Shown: positions 46,091-55,419, counted from the first letter of the stretch. The stretch is DNA of 64,000 nucleotides from Faecalibacterium taiwanense (GCF_036632915.2 NZ_CP155552.1:2046001-2110000), one strand, 5' to 3'. The notes: generated by a model from the sequence alone, not told the origin. Program-made: numbers and translations.

Positions 46091-47290
46091 TCACCCCTCA
46101 AATTCGACCTGATCGGTGATACGGATGCGGATGCGCTCGGCGCTCTCTGCTGCTTCGGCTTCCAGCGCGGCAAGGCCGGGCATGGCGGCTTCGGCCTCCA
46201 GAATTTCGGCCAGTTCCGGGCGGATCTTCGGGTGCGGCGGGGTGAAGATGGTGCAGCAGTCCTCGTAGGGCAGGATGCTGGTCTCAAAGGTGTTGATGTG
46301 GCGTGCCGTCTCCACGATCTCGGTCTTGTCCATGCCGATGAGCGGGCGCAGGATGGGCAGATCCTGCGCAGCATCGGTGCACTGCAGGGCCTTGACGGTC
46401 TGGCTGGCTACCTGAGCCAGACTCTCGCCGGTAACAAGGGCTTCGCAGCCCTGCTTCTTGGCAATAACGTTGGCAATGCGCATCATGCTGCGGCGCATCA
46501 GCACCGTGAACAGCACATCCGGAGCATTATCCCGGATGTACTCCTGCGGCTTGGTGTAGGGCACGACGAACAGATTGGAGCTGCCCGTATAGATGCTGGT
46601 GAGCTGCGCCAGAGCTTTTACCTTGAGCTTTGCGCGCTCCGAAGTGTACGGCGGAGACGCAAAGTGGATGTGGTCCAGTGCCAGACCGCGCTTTGCCATG
46701 CGGTAAGCCGCCACGGGACTGTCGATGCCGCCAGACAGCATGTTCAATGCACGGCCGCTGGTGCCCACGGGCAGACCGCCCTCGCCGGGCACTTTGGGGC
46801 CGTGGATGTAGGCGCCGTAATCACGAATTTCTACGATCACCTTGAAATCCGGGTTATGCACATCCACCTTGAGGTAGTTGTGTTTGCCCAGCAGATAGGC
46901 ACCCAGCTCCCGCATCAGTTCAGGGCTGGTCATGGGGTAGGTCTTGTCGGAGCGGCGCGCCTCCACCTTGAAGGTGCGGATGCCGTGCAGGCTGGCGCCG
47001 AGGTAATCCTCAGCGGTCTGGCAGATGGTGTCAAAGTCCTTGTCGCAGACCACGGCGCGGCTGAGCGCCGCAAGGCCGAACACCTTGCTCACCCGGTCAA
47101 AGGCGAGGTCCATATCCACGTCCTCTTCCTCAGGCTCCATGTAAAAGGTGGACTGGGTGCAGTAGACCTTGAACTTGCCCACGGTCTTGAGCCGGTAGCG
47201 CAGAATTTTCATCATCGCCGACTCGAATTGGTTGCGGTTGAGGCCTTTCAGGGACATTTCACCCTGATAGCCCATAATGATTTCATGCAT
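46091..47290 (-). CDS. thiI: tRNA 4-thiouridine synthase ThiI
   Basis: Adenylates tRNA U8 and inserts sulfur delivered by a cysteine desulfurase; also linked to thiazole synthesis. The 399-residue product has a ferredoxin-like/THUMP N-terminus (EIIMGYQGEMSLKGLNRNQF), the PP-loop motif SGGIDSPVAAYRM, and KIRPELAEI near the end. It lacks the C-terminal rhodanese domain, as in most Firmicutes forms. ATG 47290 follows TAGGAG. It follows nifS on the same strand with 355 nt between them that hold two hairpin repeats. Confidence 0.94.
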   Translation of the reverse strand: MHEIIMGYQGEMSLKGLNRNQFESAMMKILRYRLKTVGKFKVYCTQSTFYMEPEEEDVDMDLAFDRVSKVFGLAALSRAVVCDKDFDTICQTAEDYLGASLHGIRTFKVEARRSDKTYPMTSPELMRELGAYLLGKHNYLKVDVHNPDFKVIVEIRDYGAYIHGPKVPGEGGLPVGTSGRALNMLSGGIDSPVAAYRMAKRGLALDHIHFASPPYTSERAKLKVKALAQLTSIYTGSSNLFVVPYTKPQEYIRDNAPDVLFTVLMRRSMMRIANVIAKKQGCEALVTGESLAQVASQTVKALQCTDAAQDLPILRPLIGMDKTEIVETARHINTFETSILPYEDCCTIFTPPHPKIRPELAEILEAEAAMPGLAALEAEAAESAERIRIRITDQVEFEG

Positions 47291-47311
47291 AAATGTTGTA
47301 TCTCCTAGGTT

Positions 47312-47435
47312 ACGATTTAACATGGCCTCCGCTTGCGCTCTGGCCATTCTCAGCGGAAATTTTAATATTTATATTTGTGTTCTGAAAATGACTGCGGTCA
47401 TTTCCAGAACACTTTTTCACGGGCAGGGTCGTAAC
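47312..47435 (+). repeat. Variable-arm hairpin repeat, copy D
   Basis: Full head (ACGATTTAACATGGCCTCCG then CTTGCGCTCTGGCCATT), AT spacer, stem 47377-47392 with 47397-47412 (15 of 16 pairs, loop TGCG), TTTTTCACGGGCAGGGTCG. Head-to-hairpin 53 nt. Unlike the others it is not downstream of a same-strand gene; it faces copy E. Confidence 0.8.
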
Positions 47436-47504
47436 GGTCAGCGGCATCCATCCTCCTATTCGCGAAAGTATCCTGACGAAAAATACAGAGGAACAATTTG
47501 CTGC

Positions 47505-47625
47505 ATCTGCCGGTCCGGACCCCTTCCGTAAAAATGCGTTTGGAGTGCCCCGCAGGGCACGACAAACGCCCTAATCAGAATGATCCTTCCTCTAAACATG
47601 GCCAGAGCAAAGCGGCGGCCATTCC
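47505..47625 (-). repeat. Variable-arm hairpin repeat, copy E
   Basis: Reading minus: GAATGGCCGCCGCTTTGCTC, GGCCAT, then an AT spacer, stem (47555-47569 with 47536-47550, 13 of 15 pairs, loop TGCG), ATTTTTACGGAAGGGGTC. It starts about 20 bp after the nifS stop on the same strand. The other end points at copy D. Confidence 0.75.
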
Positions 47626-47645
47626 AGATGGTCCTGCCTGTGGAA

Positions 47646-48797
47646 TCACTTCCGGATCCTCTGCAAGCTCTTCATTCCGTCCTCAAAGCGGTTGAGGAAA
47701 GCATCCACATCCTCGGGGGTGTTGTCGCCGCAGAAGGACACGCGGATGGCCGTGTCGATGGCAAGCGGGTCTTTGCCCATTGCCGCCAGCGTGTGGCTGG
47801 GCTGGCCGCGGCCGCAGGCACTTGCCGAGGAAACATACACCTGTGCTTCGGCCAGCCATGCCAGCATGGTCTCGCTCTTGATGCACATCTCACTGAAGTT
47901 CAGCACCTCGGGCACCGCGTTTTCCGGGCTGTTGAGCTCCACCTCCGGAAAGGCCTTCAGGCCGTCCCGCAGACGCTGGTTCAGGGCCTTCATAGCGGTG
48001 TCACGGCTCTTCATGGTCTTGGCAAGACGGGTGGCGGCTGCGGCAAGACCCATGGCGTAGGGTAGGTTTTCGGTGCCGGGGCGCAGGCCGCGCTCCTGCT
48101 CACCGCCGAGGTACGGCGGCCGGAACGCCTGTACCAGACGGTCAGAAAGATACAGCGCGCCAATGCCCTTGGGAGCGTGGATCTTGTGGCCGCTCACCGA
48201 CAGGGTGTCGATGTTGTCCAGCTTGATGGGCACACGCATCCACGCCTGCACCGCATCCACATGGACGATGGTGCGGCTGTTGCGGCGCTTGACCTCGGCG
48301 GCAAGGCGTTCCACATCGTTGCGGGTGCCTACCTCGTTGTTCACCATCATGCAGGCCACAAGGATAGTGTTTTTGTCCACATGCTCCAGCATTTCGTTGA
48401 TATTCAATGTGCCGTCCGGGCGGGGCTTGACCACCGTGACATTGTAGCCCTGCTTCGCCAGCTCTTCCAGCGGGCGCTGGACACTGGGGTGCTCAAAGCC
48501 GGACACCACGATGCCCTTGCCGAAAGTGCGGGTGCGCACCGCGCCCAGCAGGGCCAGATTGTTGCTCTCGCTGCCGCAGGAGGTAAAGTACAGCTCCTTT
48601 GGCTTGCAGCCCAGTGTACGGGCCACAGCGGCACGGGCGGCGTTGAGCGCTTCCTCGCTGCGGGCACCGGGGCCGTACAGGCTGGACGGGTTTGCCCAGT
48701 GTTCCCGCATGGCCTTGTCGATGACATCCGCCACCTCGGGAGCCACCATGGTGGTAGCGGCGTTATCCAGATAATGCAATTCAGGGTTTTGCAGCAT
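47646..48797 (-). CDS. nifS: Cysteine desulfurase (NifS/IscS type)
   Basis: PLP enzyme that makes persulfide sulfur from cysteine for thiolation and iron-sulfur clusters. The 383 residues show LDNAATTMVAPEV, GSESNNLAL, MMVNNEVGT, VDAVQAW, the PLP lysine in SVSGHKIHAPKG, and the persulfide cysteine in SSASACGRG. Its placement before thiI fits dedicated sulfur delivery for tRNA s4U8. The preceding SD (AGCAGGAA) is weak. No nifU or iscU adjoins it. Confidence 0.95.
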   Translation of the reverse strand: MLQNPELHYLDNAATTMVAPEVADVIDKAMREHWANPSSLYGPGARSEEALNAARAAVARTLGCKPKELYFTSCGSESNNLALLGAVRTRTFGKGIVVSGFEHPSVQRPLEELAKQGYNVTVVKPRPDGTLNINEMLEHVDKNTILVACMMVNNEVGTRNDVERLAAEVKRRNSRTIVHVDAVQAWMRVPIKLDNIDTLSVSGHKIHAPKGIGALYLSDRLVQAFRPPYLGGEQERGLRPGTENLPYAMGLAAAATRLAKTMKSRDTAMKALNQRLRDGLKAFPEVELNSPENAVPEVLNFSEMCIKSETMLAWLAEAQVYVSSASACGRGQPSHTLAAMGKDPLAIDTAIRVSFCGDNTPEDVDAFLNRFEDGMKSLQRIRK

Positions 48798-48891
48798 AAA
48801 AGGGATTCCTGCTTTCTAAATTTTCATAGTAAACCATGATAAGTATACCACAACAGGCTGTAGAACGCAAAATATTTGGCGCTGTTTTTCC

Positions 48892-48921
48892 TTGACAAAC
48901 ACCCCGGCATTGTGCTATCTT
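48892..48921 (+). promoter_or_regulatory. fhs/ZTP riboswitch promoter
   Basis: TTGACA (48892-48897) with CTATCT at 17 bp or TATCTT (48916-48921) at 18 bp. Confidence 0.75.
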
Positions 48922-48929
48922 TACTGCAT

Positions 48930-49014
48930 AGAGACCGTATCTCTGCTGACGGAACCTTGTGGAGCACCACAGTGCAGGGATGGCGGGAGAGTCAATGCCG
49001 ACCGTCTGGGCAGC
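48930..49014 (+). ncRNA. ZTP (pfl) riboswitch upstream of fhs
   Basis: ZTP riboswitches sense ZMP/ZTP, the folate-stress signal, and control formyl-THF genes. Visible class features: GACGG at 48948-48952, a short hairpin GTGG-AGCA-CCAC (48959-48970), a middle helix with GGATGGCGGGAG, and the conserved 3' segment CCGTCTGGGCA (49002-49012), whose CCGTC can pair with GACGG as the pseudoknot. The last bases are shared with a terminator. Target fhs is a classic member. Not confirmed by a covariance model. Confidence 0.85.
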
Positions 49015-49047
49015 CTTGCGCAATTGCTGCGCAAAGCTGCCTTTTTT
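49009..49047 (+). terminator. Riboswitch-controlled terminator
   Basis: GGCAGC-CTTGCGCA-ATTGC-TGCGCAA-AGCTGCC and six T. The left arm overlaps the riboswitch's CTGGGCA, so ligand binding should prevent termination, turning fhs on when ZTP is high. Confidence 0.88.
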
Positions 49048-49230
49048 GTTGTCGGAAGTTGTTTTTATAAGCAGGGTGCGTTGAATGGCGAGATTTTTTG
49101 CCCGCAGACAAGGTGATTTTTCGCAGCAATCCTGACGGATTGCAAGGGAAAGCAACGCAGGATGCAAGCAAAAAGGCCGTTCAGGCGGCGTGCAATGCTT
49201 GTAGAAACGACTTCCAAAGGAGGATGTCTG

Positions 49231-50892
49231 ATGAAAACCGATATCGAGATCGCACAGGAAGCCAAAATGAAACCCATCACCGAGATTGCCGCCCAGCTGG
49301 GCCTTTCCGATGAGCACGTGATCCCCTATGGCCGCTACAAGGCCAAGATCGATCACCGCCTGATTCACGATGCCAAAAAACAGGGCAAGCTGATCCTCGT
49401 CACCGCCATCAGCCCCACCCCGGCGGGCGAGGGCAAAACCACCACCAGCGTGGGTCTGGCCGATGCCATGAACGCTCTGGGCAAAAAGACCATGCTCTGC
49501 CTGCGTGAGCCCAGCCTTGGCCCGGTGTTCGGCGTCAAGGGCGGTGCTGCCGGCGGCGGCTACGCACAGGTGGTGCCCATGGAGGACATCAACCTGCACT
49601 TTACCGGCGATCTGCACGCCATCGGCACAGCCAACAACCTGCTGGCTGCCATGATCGACAACAGCATCCAGCAGGGCAACCCGCTGAACATCGACCCCCG
49701 CCGCATCACATGGAAGCGCTGCATGGACATGAACGACCGCCAGCTGCGGTTCATCGTGGACGGTCTGGGCGGCAAGGTGAACGGCACTCCCCGCGAGGAC
49801 GGCTTTGATATCACCGTTGCCAGCGAGGTGATGGCAATTTTCTGCCTTGCCACCAGCATTTCCGATCTGAAGGAGCGTCTTTCCAAGATCGTATGCGCCT
49901 ACACCTACGACGGCAAGCCCGTCACTGCCGGTGAGATCGGTGCTGCCGGTGCCATGACCGCCCTGCTGAAGGACGCGCTGGACCCGAACCTTGTACAGAC
50001 GCTGGAAAACAACCCCGCCATCATCCACGGCGGTCCCTTTGCCAACATCGCCCACGGCTGCAACAGTGTGCTGGCTACCAAGCTGAGCCTTTCTCTGGCC
50101 GACTATACCATCACTGAAGCAGGCTTTGGTGCCGATCTGGGCGCAGAGAAGTTTTTGGATATCAAGTGCCGCTACGCCGGTATCGCTCCCTCTGCCTGCG
50201 TGCTGGTGGCCACCGTGCGTGCCCTCAAGAGCCACGGCGGCGTGGCAAAGGCCGACCTGAGCCAGCCCAACCTCGAAGCCGTCAAGGCCGGTGCATCCAA
50301 CCTCATCCGCCACATCGACAACCTGAAAAATGGCTTCGGCCTGCCGGTGGTGGTCGCCATCAATGCCTTCCCCACCGATACCGCCGAAGAGCAGGCTTAT
50401 GTGGAGCAGGTGTGCGCCGAGCAGGGTGTTCCCTGCGTGCTGAGCGAAGTATTCGCCAAGGGCGGCGAGGGCGGCAAGGCGCTGGCCGAGAAGGTGCTGG
50501 AGGTGCTGGAGGATCGTCCCATCCAGTACACCTACCCGCTGGAAATGCCCCTGAAGGACAAGATCAACGCCATCGCCACCAAAATTTACCGGGCCGACGG
50601 CGTGAACTACAGCGCCGCCGCCAGCAAGACACTGGCCGAGCTGACTGAGATGGGTTATGGGAACCTGCCCGTGTGCATCGCCAAGACCCAGTACAGCTTC
50701 AGCGACAACGCAAAGCTCATCGGTGCCCCCACCGGCTTTACCATGGAGGTGCGCGAGGTGCGCCTTGCTGCCGGTGCCGGCTTCGTGGTGGTCATCTGCG
50801 GTAATATCATGACCATGCCGGGCCTGCCCAAAAAGCCCGCCGCTGTGAGCATCGATGTGGATGCCGACGGCAAGATCACCGGCCTGTTCTAA
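49231..50892 (+). CDS. fhs: Formate-tetrahydrofolate ligase
   Basis: Makes 10-formyl-THF from formate, THF and ATP, feeding purine synthesis and C1 metabolism. The 553 residues are normal length. Motifs: [19 protein letters not shown] (P-loop), [37 protein letters not shown], and the C-terminal [14 protein letters not shown] 49231 follows AAAGGAGG; an ATG 69 nt upstream lacks a ribosome binding site. Expression is gated by the upstream ZTP riboswitch and terminator, about 180 nt before the start. The spacer 49048-49230 holds no further element I can name. Confidence 0.97.
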   Translation: MKTDIEIAQEAKMKPITEIAAQLGLSDEHVIPYGRYKAKIDHRLIHDAKKQGKLILVTAISPTPAGEGKTTTSVGLADAMNALGKKTMLCLREPSLGPVFGVKGGAAGGGYAQVVPMEDINLHFTGDLHAIGTANNLLAAMIDNSIQQGNPLNIDPRRITWKRCMDMNDRQLRFIVDGLGGKVNGTPREDGFDITVASEVMAIFCLATSISDLKERLSKIVCAYTYDGKPVTAGEIGAAGAMTALLKDALDPNLVQTLENNPAIIHGGPFANIAHGCNSVLATKLSLSLADYTITEAGFGADLGAEKFLDIKCRYAGIAPSACVLVATVRALKSHGGVAKADLSQPNLEAVKAGASNLIRHIDNLKNGFGLPVVVAINAFPTDTAEEQAYVEQVCAEQGVPCVLSEVFAKGGEGGKALAEKVLEVLEDRPIQYTYPLEMPLKDKINAIATKIYRADGVNYSAAASKTLAELTEMGYGNLPVCIAKTQYSFSDNAKLIGAPTGFTMEVREVRLAAGAGFVVVICGNIMTMPGLPKKPAAVSIDVDADGKITGLF

Positions 50893-50905
50893 GTTTCAAG
50901 TAAAA

Positions 50906-50940
50906 AATAAGAGGTTCGCTCAGTGAACGAACCTCTTATT
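50906..50940. terminator. Bidirectional terminator
   Basis: AATAAGAGGTTCG and CGAACCTCTTATT between convergent genes, with A/T tracts on both sides. Confidence 0.9.
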
Positions 50941-50942
50941 TT

Positions 50943-51845
50943 TTATCCTTCTGTGTGGCTGCACAGATAATCCGTCCATACGGCATATCCGGCGGGTCTC
51001 AGATGGTAGCCGTCCGGCTGGGCGTAGCTTTCGATCAGGTCGCCGTTTTCATCTGCCAGCACTTCCCACAGGTTGAGAAAATAGCAGTTCTTTTCCAGCG
51101 CAATGGCTGCCAGCTCATTGTTGATCTGGCACAGGCGGTCGCGGTTCAAGCCCTCATGGCCGGACTTCTGGCATACTTCCGGCCGCACCGGCGTGATGGA
51201 CTGCACATAGATCTTTGCATTTGGCAGTGTCTGGCTCAGCATGTCCAGCATCAGCCGGTAATAGGTCAGAAAGCTGCTATAATCGGTATCGCGGCCCAGC
51301 ACGTTGGTGCCCAACAGGACATAAATAGCTCTGGGCTGCTGGGCGGTCAACGCTTCCAGCGGCACCTCAGCCACGCCGTCGGCGCGCTTGCAGGTAGTGC
51401 CATTGACGATCACGTTCGGCCCAACACCCTTGTACGCACAGAACATGGCGTTCTGCATTCCTTCTTCGTACAGCTGCATGCCCTGCGTCAGGCTGTCGCC
51501 CACAAAGCTCACGTCATTGAACCATTCCCTGCCCACAGCCGTGCTGCTCTTTGGCAGCGCCGCCATACGGAAATCCAGCGCAGTGGCCGCGCTGTCTGCA
51601 AGCGGCTGCACCGTGAGCTGCCGCGCCACCGCGTAGGAGGCCGTGTTCCAAGTATTATCCTGTGTTACCTCCTGCAGGATGGTGTTCTGCCCAACGCCGG
51701 AGGGCCGCTGTTCCCGGTGCAGGCTCTTCCACAACATCCCGATGGCTCCCACCAGCAAAAGCAGCAGCAGCAGAGCTGCCGCCATGAACCGCCTGCGCCA
51801 GCGTTTGCGCAACACGCGCCGCCGGTATTCCTGATAGTCTGCCAT
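50943..51845 (-). CDS. Membrane-anchored SGNH/GDSL hydrolase
   Basis: A 300-residue protein with basic N-terminus, one transmembrane helix (about residues 20-40), a linker, and an SGNH esterase domain from about 105. Block I: VSFVGDSLTQGM (nucleophile Ser); block III-like LLGTNVLGRD; block V: DGYHLRPAGY (catalytic Asp/His). It faces outside the cell. Related lipase/esterases deacetylate wall polymers or glycans, but the substrate is unknown. GTGAGGGAG precedes the ATG. Confidence 0.88.
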   Translation of the reverse strand: MADYQEYRRRVLRKRWRRRFMAAALLLLLLLVGAIGMLWKSLHREQRPSGVGQNTILQEVTQDNTWNTASYAVARQLTVQPLADSAATALDFRMAALPKSSTAVGREWFNDVSFVGDSLTQGMQLYEEGMQNAMFCAYKGVGPNVIVNGTTCKRADGVAEVPLEALTAQQPRAIYVLLGTNVLGRDTDYSSFLTYYRLMLDMLSQTLPNAKIYVQSITPVRPEVCQKSGHEGLNRDRLCQINNELAAIALEKNCYFLNLWEVLADENGDLIESYAQPDGYHLRPAGYAVWTDYLCSHTEG

Positions 51846-52021
51846 GCTGTCTCCCTCACTTTTCTGCCCGGGCTATGCTGCGGGCTTTCTCGTTCTTAGT
51901 ATACCATATCTGTGCATTCCGGCAAGACCCGTTTTCTGCCAGAGTGCCTAAAATTGCAGATTCTTTTGCACGCAGGCATGCTATTGTGCGCAAAAAGCCC
52001 GCCTTCTATCGTGTCAAAAGC

Positions 52022-52051
52022 TTGCATCCTGTACCATAGATGTGTTATACT
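52022..52051 (+). promoter_or_regulatory. Promoter of the 94-residue protein gene
   Basis: TTGCAT (52022-52027), 18 bp, TATACT (52046-52051), about 35 bp before the start codon. Confidence 0.7.
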
Positions 52052-52085
52052 GAACTGAACTACTATTGATAGGGAGGCTTTCACG

Positions 52086-52370
52086 ATGGCATTTACTCCA
52101 AAACTGACTTATAAAGGCAAGCCCCTCGTCCGCAAGGACAATGAGCTGTACTACGGCAATATGACCGACCCATATGTGCTCTATCTGCAGATCACGACCA
52201 CCAAGCCTGTGGGCGACCAGCAGGTTGCAGACAAGGTCCACCTGATGCTGCTCTCTACCGACACCACCAAGGCTCCGCAGGAGCGCGTGATGCGTCAGAC
52301 CACCAAGATCGGCCTGTACAACGCTTTGGACATCGGCAGCATCTGGCTGCAGAAGGCAAACGCACAGTAA
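52086..52370 (+). CDS. Conserved hypothetical protein, 94 residues
   Basis: Small cytoplasmic protein starting AFTPKLTYKGKPLVRKDNEL with MTDPYVLYLQI in the middle. I recall similar unannotated short proteins in Clostridia but no function. No motif, signal or transmembrane segment. ATG follows ATAGGGAGG. It is monocistronic, with a good promoter and a very strong terminator, which suggests high expression. Confidence 0.8.
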   Translation: MAFTPKLTYKGKPLVRKDNELYYGNMTDPYVLYLQITTTKPVGDQQVADKVHLMLLSTDTTKAPQERVMRQTTKIGLYNALDIGSIWLQKANAQ

Positions 52371-52372
52371 AC

Positions 52373-52410
52373 AAAAAAGACCGCTGCACCGGAGTGCAGC
52401 GGTCTTTTTT
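52373..52410. terminator. Bidirectional terminator
   Basis: AAAAAAGACCGCTGCA and TGCAGCGGTCTTTTTT, a perfect 16 bp stem. Confidence 0.92.
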
Positions 52411-52412
52411 GC

Positions 52413-53003
52413 TTATTCTTCGGTCACTTCAAAGTCGAGGGGCTTGCCGCAGTTCGGGCACTTGGGTGCGCCGTCCAGCAGTTCGTCTTCCTCAAACACG
52501 GCGGTAGTGCCGCAGTCCGGGCAGGTCACTTCGTACTGCACGGGGCCATCCTCGGCATCCTCTTCGCCGTCCCCTTCCAGAGCGACCTCAAAGGTCACGC
52601 CGCAGTGCGCGCAGTTGGCTTCGCCTGCATCCAGATCATCCTCGCTGACGTAAACGGTCTCGCCGCAGTTGGGGCAGGCCACTTCATAGAACGGCTCACT
52701 GGCGATGTCATCATCCTTGGCATCGTCGTCGCCATCGGTGTCCTCATCCTCAGCGTCCTCGCTTTCGCCGTCTTCGTCCTCCTCCTCGTACAGATCTGCT
52801 TCCAGATCTTCCAGCTCATCGCTCAGGTCGTTGATCTGGTCGTAGGCGCGGGAAAGATCTTCGTCCACGCTCTCGATGACCTCAGCCATTTCACCCAGCA
52901 GTGCGCTCATGGCCTTGATGATCTTGCCCTCTTTGGTGGTATCATCAATGCCCAGACCATCGACCAGACCCTGCAGATAAGCTGCCTTTTTGTTCAGTTC
53001 CAT
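52413..53003 (-). CDS. CD1247-like acidic zinc-ribbon protein
   Basis: A 196-residue protein: an N-terminal helical domain (about 1-70: KKAAYLQGLVDGLGIDDTTK), a strongly acidic Glu/Asp stretch (about 70-100), and three zinc-ribbon cysteine pairs (CPNCGETVYV, CAHCGVTFEV, CPDCGTTAVF with CPNCGKPLDF). Such proteins occur next to efp and aminopeptidase genes in Clostridia, without a known function. The likely start follows TTAAGGAGG. It is 87 nt after efp, probably cotranscribed. Confidence 0.85.
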   Translation of the reverse strand: MELNKKAAYLQGLVDGLGIDDTTKEGKIIKAMSALLGEMAEVIESVDEDLSRAYDQINDLSDELEDLEADLYEEEDEDGESEDAEDEDTDGDDDAKDDDIASEPFYEVACPNCGETVYVSEDDLDAGEANCAHCGVTFEVALEGDGEEDAEDGPVQYEVTCPDCGTTAVFEEDELLDGAPKCPNCGKPLDFEVTEE

Positions 53004-53090
53004 ACGAATGCCCTCCTTAAAATGAGAAAAATCGGAGTTTTAAAAAACCGGGCAGACGGTTGCCCGCAGCCCGGTTTGGCGTTAAAGAGA

Positions 53091-53648
53091 TCAGACGCGC
53101 TCCATATACTCGCCGGTGCGGGTATCGATGCGGATGTGGTCGCCCTCGTTGATGAACAGAGGCACACGAATCTCAGCACCGGTCTCGACGGTAGCGGGCT
53201 TCAGGGTGTTGGTGGCAGTGTTGCCCTTGACACCCGGCTCGGTCTGGGTAACTTCCAGCTCGATGAAGTTGGGGATCTCGACGCTGAACACCTTGCCCTT
53301 GTAGCTCAGCAGCTTGCACAGCTCGTTCTCCTTGCAGAACTTGAAGTTATCGGGCACATCGGCTGCGTTGACGGGGATGTCATCGTAGGTCTCGTTGTCC
53401 ATGAAGTGGTACAGATCGCCATCCTCGTAGCTATAGGTCACATCCTTGCGCTCGATGAAAGCCTGCGGGAACTTTGCGGTCGGGTTGTAGCTGGTCTCAA
53501 CCACAGAGCCGGTAATCACGTTCTTGGTCTTGGTACGGACAAAGGCAGCGCCCTTGCCGGGCTTCACGTGCTGGAACTCAACGACCTGAAGAACCTGGCC
53601 GTCCTGCTCAAAGGTCACGCCATTGCGAAACTCGCCTGCAGAAATCAT
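53091..53648 (-). CDS. efp: Elongation factor P
   Basis: Relieves ribosome stalling at polyproline. The 185 residues cover all three beta domains. Motifs: [20 protein letters not shown], the tip loop [12 protein letters not shown] with the modifiable Lys, and the C-terminal [17 protein letters not shown] follows AATGGAGG. Own promoter at 53700-53728. Confidence 0.97.
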   Translation of the reverse strand: MISAGEFRNGVTFEQDGQVLQVVEFQHVKPGKGAAFVRTKTKNVITGSVVETSYNPTAKFPQAFIERKDVTYSYEDGDLYHFMDNETYDDIPVNAADVPDNFKFCKENELCKLLSYKGKVFSVEIPNFIELEVTQTEPGVKGNTATNTLKPATVETGAEIRVPLFINEGDHIRIDTRTGEYMERV

Positions 53649-53699
53649 AGGAATTCCTCCATTAGTTTAATCTCAAATGCTTAACGCATATCTCTATTT

Positions 53700-53728
53700 A
53701 TTTTACCCAATCCGTTTGCATTTGGCAA
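53700..53728 (-). promoter_or_regulatory. efp promoter
   Basis: Minus strand TTGCCA (53723-53728), 17 bp, TAAAAT (53700-53705), 52 bp upstream of the start. Confidence 0.8.
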
Positions 53729-53767
53729 GGGGTTTCGGCAAAAAAGACGATAAAAACACAAAATTTT

Positions 53768-54634
53768 TTACGTTTTGCACGCTGCATGGTACATCTGCTG
53801 CATAGCCCCGGCATCCTCAGCCTGCGTGCCTGCGCTCTCGCAGATGATGACCGGCTGCAGCTTCCGCTCAGCCAGCAGTTCCATCAGCGGCTGCGGCTCC
53901 GGGCCGAACTGGGTCTCGGCAAAGGTCCAGTGGCGCTTTTCGCCGCCCGCCGAATACTCGATGCGGGAAAAATGCACATGGAACCGTTCTGCCCGTTGGT
54001 CCCCCAGCTTTTCTGCCATGCGGTCAAGGATGGCAGCGTAGTCCTCTTTCGAGCGGATGCCGCCCAGAGTGCGGGCATTCAGGTGGCCGAAGTCGATGCA
54101 GGGCGTAATGCGCTTATCCACGCTGCACAGCGCCAGCACCTCGTCCAGTGTGCCCAGCTGGCCGATCTTGCCCATGGTCTCCGGGCAGAGAGTCATATCG
54201 GCAAAGCCTGCTTCGTCCAGCGCTTCCACGGCACGGCGCATGGTATCCAGCGCTTTTTCAAGGGCCGCTTCCCGGCTCTGCTTGCCGCAGCTGCCGGAGT
54301 GGAAGATGATGCGTCTGCCGCCCAGCGCTTTGCACACCGCCGCACTTTGCAGCAGATACTGGATGCTGTTGAGCCGCTTTTCCTCTTCCAGACTGGACAT
54401 GCTGATATAATACGGTGCATGCACGCTGAACAGGATATCCTTTGGCGCGGCCAGTGCGGCCATTTTTGCAGCCTTGTCCAGCCCCAGACGCACGCCCCGT
54501 CCGCACTGGTACTCGAAGGCGTTCAGTCCCATCTTTGCGGTGTACTCCGGCACATCCAAGCTGCTTTTGTAGCCTTGGGCGGCAAAGCTGTCGCTGGTGC
54601 CTGCGGTGCCGAACCGGATCTTCCAATCACTCAC
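53768..54634 (-). CDS. Endonuclease IV-like TIM-barrel protein
   Basis: A 288-residue xylose-isomerase-like TIM barrel resembling deoxyribonuclease IV (AP endonuclease). Metal-binding landmarks appear in order: FSVHAPYYISM, IIFHSGS, LCPETMGKIGQLG, CIDFGHLNA, FHVHFSRIEY, and a C-terminal VIICESAG. It could be a true AP endonuclease in base-excision repair or a related hydrolase. The start is GTG overlapping the yqeG stop by four bases, so the two are translationally coupled. Confidence 0.85.
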   Translation of the reverse strand: MSDWKIRFGTAGTSDSFAAQGYKSSLDVPEYTAKMGLNAFEYQCGRGVRLGLDKAAKMAALAAPKDILFSVHAPYYISMSSLEEEKRLNSIQYLLQSAAVCKALGGRRIIFHSGSCGKQSREAALEKALDTMRRAVEALDEAGFADMTLCPETMGKIGQLGTLDEVLALCSVDKRITPCIDFGHLNARTLGGIRSKEDYAAILDRMAEKLGDQRAERFHVHFSRIEYSAGGEKRHWTFAETQFGPEPQPLMELLAERKLQPVIICESAGTQAEDAGAMQQMYHAACKT

Positions 54635-55134
54635 AGGGTCTTGCCTCCCCGGTCATAGTATTTCTGCCAGTGTTTTTTCTCCCACTTACGCTTGAGGATG
54701 ACCTGCGCACCGAGGTCCGGGCCGCGGGGCACCACCATCAGGCCCGGAATGCCGTACAGCGCTGCCGCCATGCGGTCGGCATAGAGCTGGTCGCCCACCA
54801 TCGCCATCTGACGGCGCTTCACGCCCATGCGGTGCTGCGCCGCCATCAGAGCAAAGGGCAGCGGCTTTGCGGAGCGGTACAGGTACGCAAGGCCCAGCTT
54901 CTGGGCAAAGGGCCGCACCCGCTTTTCCGCACCGTTGGACACGATGGTGAGCCTGACACCCGCCCTGCGCATCGTGTCCAACCACACGGCCACATCTTCC
55001 GGCAGCTCCTGACTGCGGTCGGCGGTGAGGGTGTTATCGATATCCAGCACCAGCGCAGTGATGCCTTTTTCCGCCAGCCATTCCGGCGTGATGTGGGTGA
55101 CATCCTTGAAAACGTATTCGGGGGTGATGAGCAT
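54631..55134 (-). CDS. yqeG: YqeG family HAD IIIA phosphatase
   Basis: A 167-residue HAD hydrolase of the YqeG/GEP4 type. Motif I is LVLDIDNTLTADRS; motif II TIVSNGAEKR; motif III/IV MVGDQLYADRMA. This family includes phosphatidylglycerophosphate phosphatases (Gep4), so a lipid phosphatase is possible. GCAGGGAG precedes the ATG. Coupled with the downstream endonuclease IV-like gene; 108 nt after rpsU. Confidence 0.9.
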   Translation of the reverse strand: MLITPEYVFKDVTHITPEWLAEKGITALVLDIDNTLTADRSQELPEDVAVWLDTMRRAGVRLTIVSNGAEKRVRPFAQKLGLAYLYRSAKPLPFALMAAQHRMGVKRRQMAMVGDQLYADRMAAALYGIPGLMVVPRGPDLGAQVILKRKWEKKHWQKYYDRGGKTL

Positions 55135-55242
55135 AGTATTTCTCCCTGCAATGAAAATAGGGGAGCCTGCAATACAGGCTCCCCTACATCGGCGTTAGCA
55201 ACGCGTATGAAATCTAAAGCAACAGCGACTTCAAGTGATCAA

Positions 55243-55419
55243 TTACTTGAACTTGCGCTTGCGGGCTGCTTCGGACTTCTTCTTGCGCTTGACAGACGGC
55301 TTCTCGTAAGCCTCGCGCTTACGGACCTCTGCGAGCACACCGCTGCGAGCGGTGCTGCGCTTGAAGCGACGCAGTGCGCTTTCCAGCGACTCGCCCTCTT
55401 TAACACGAATTTCCGACAT
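55243..55419 (-). CDS. rpsU: 30S ribosomal protein S21
   Basis: 58 residues: [20 protein letters not shown] after the initiator Met, then a Lys/Arg-rich helix ending ARKRKFK. ATG follows GGGAGGG. Its own strong promoter lies upstream. The downstream gap to yqeG (55135-55242) holds nothing else clear. Confidence 0.97.
   Translation of the reverse strand: MSEIRVKEGESLESALRRFKRSTARSGVLAEVRKREAYEKPSVKRKKKSEAARKRKFK

Noticed and set aside
49162..49230. Upstream in-frame ATG for fhs
   Set aside because: AAAGGAGG sits just before ATG 49231, and the extra residues do not resemble Fhs.
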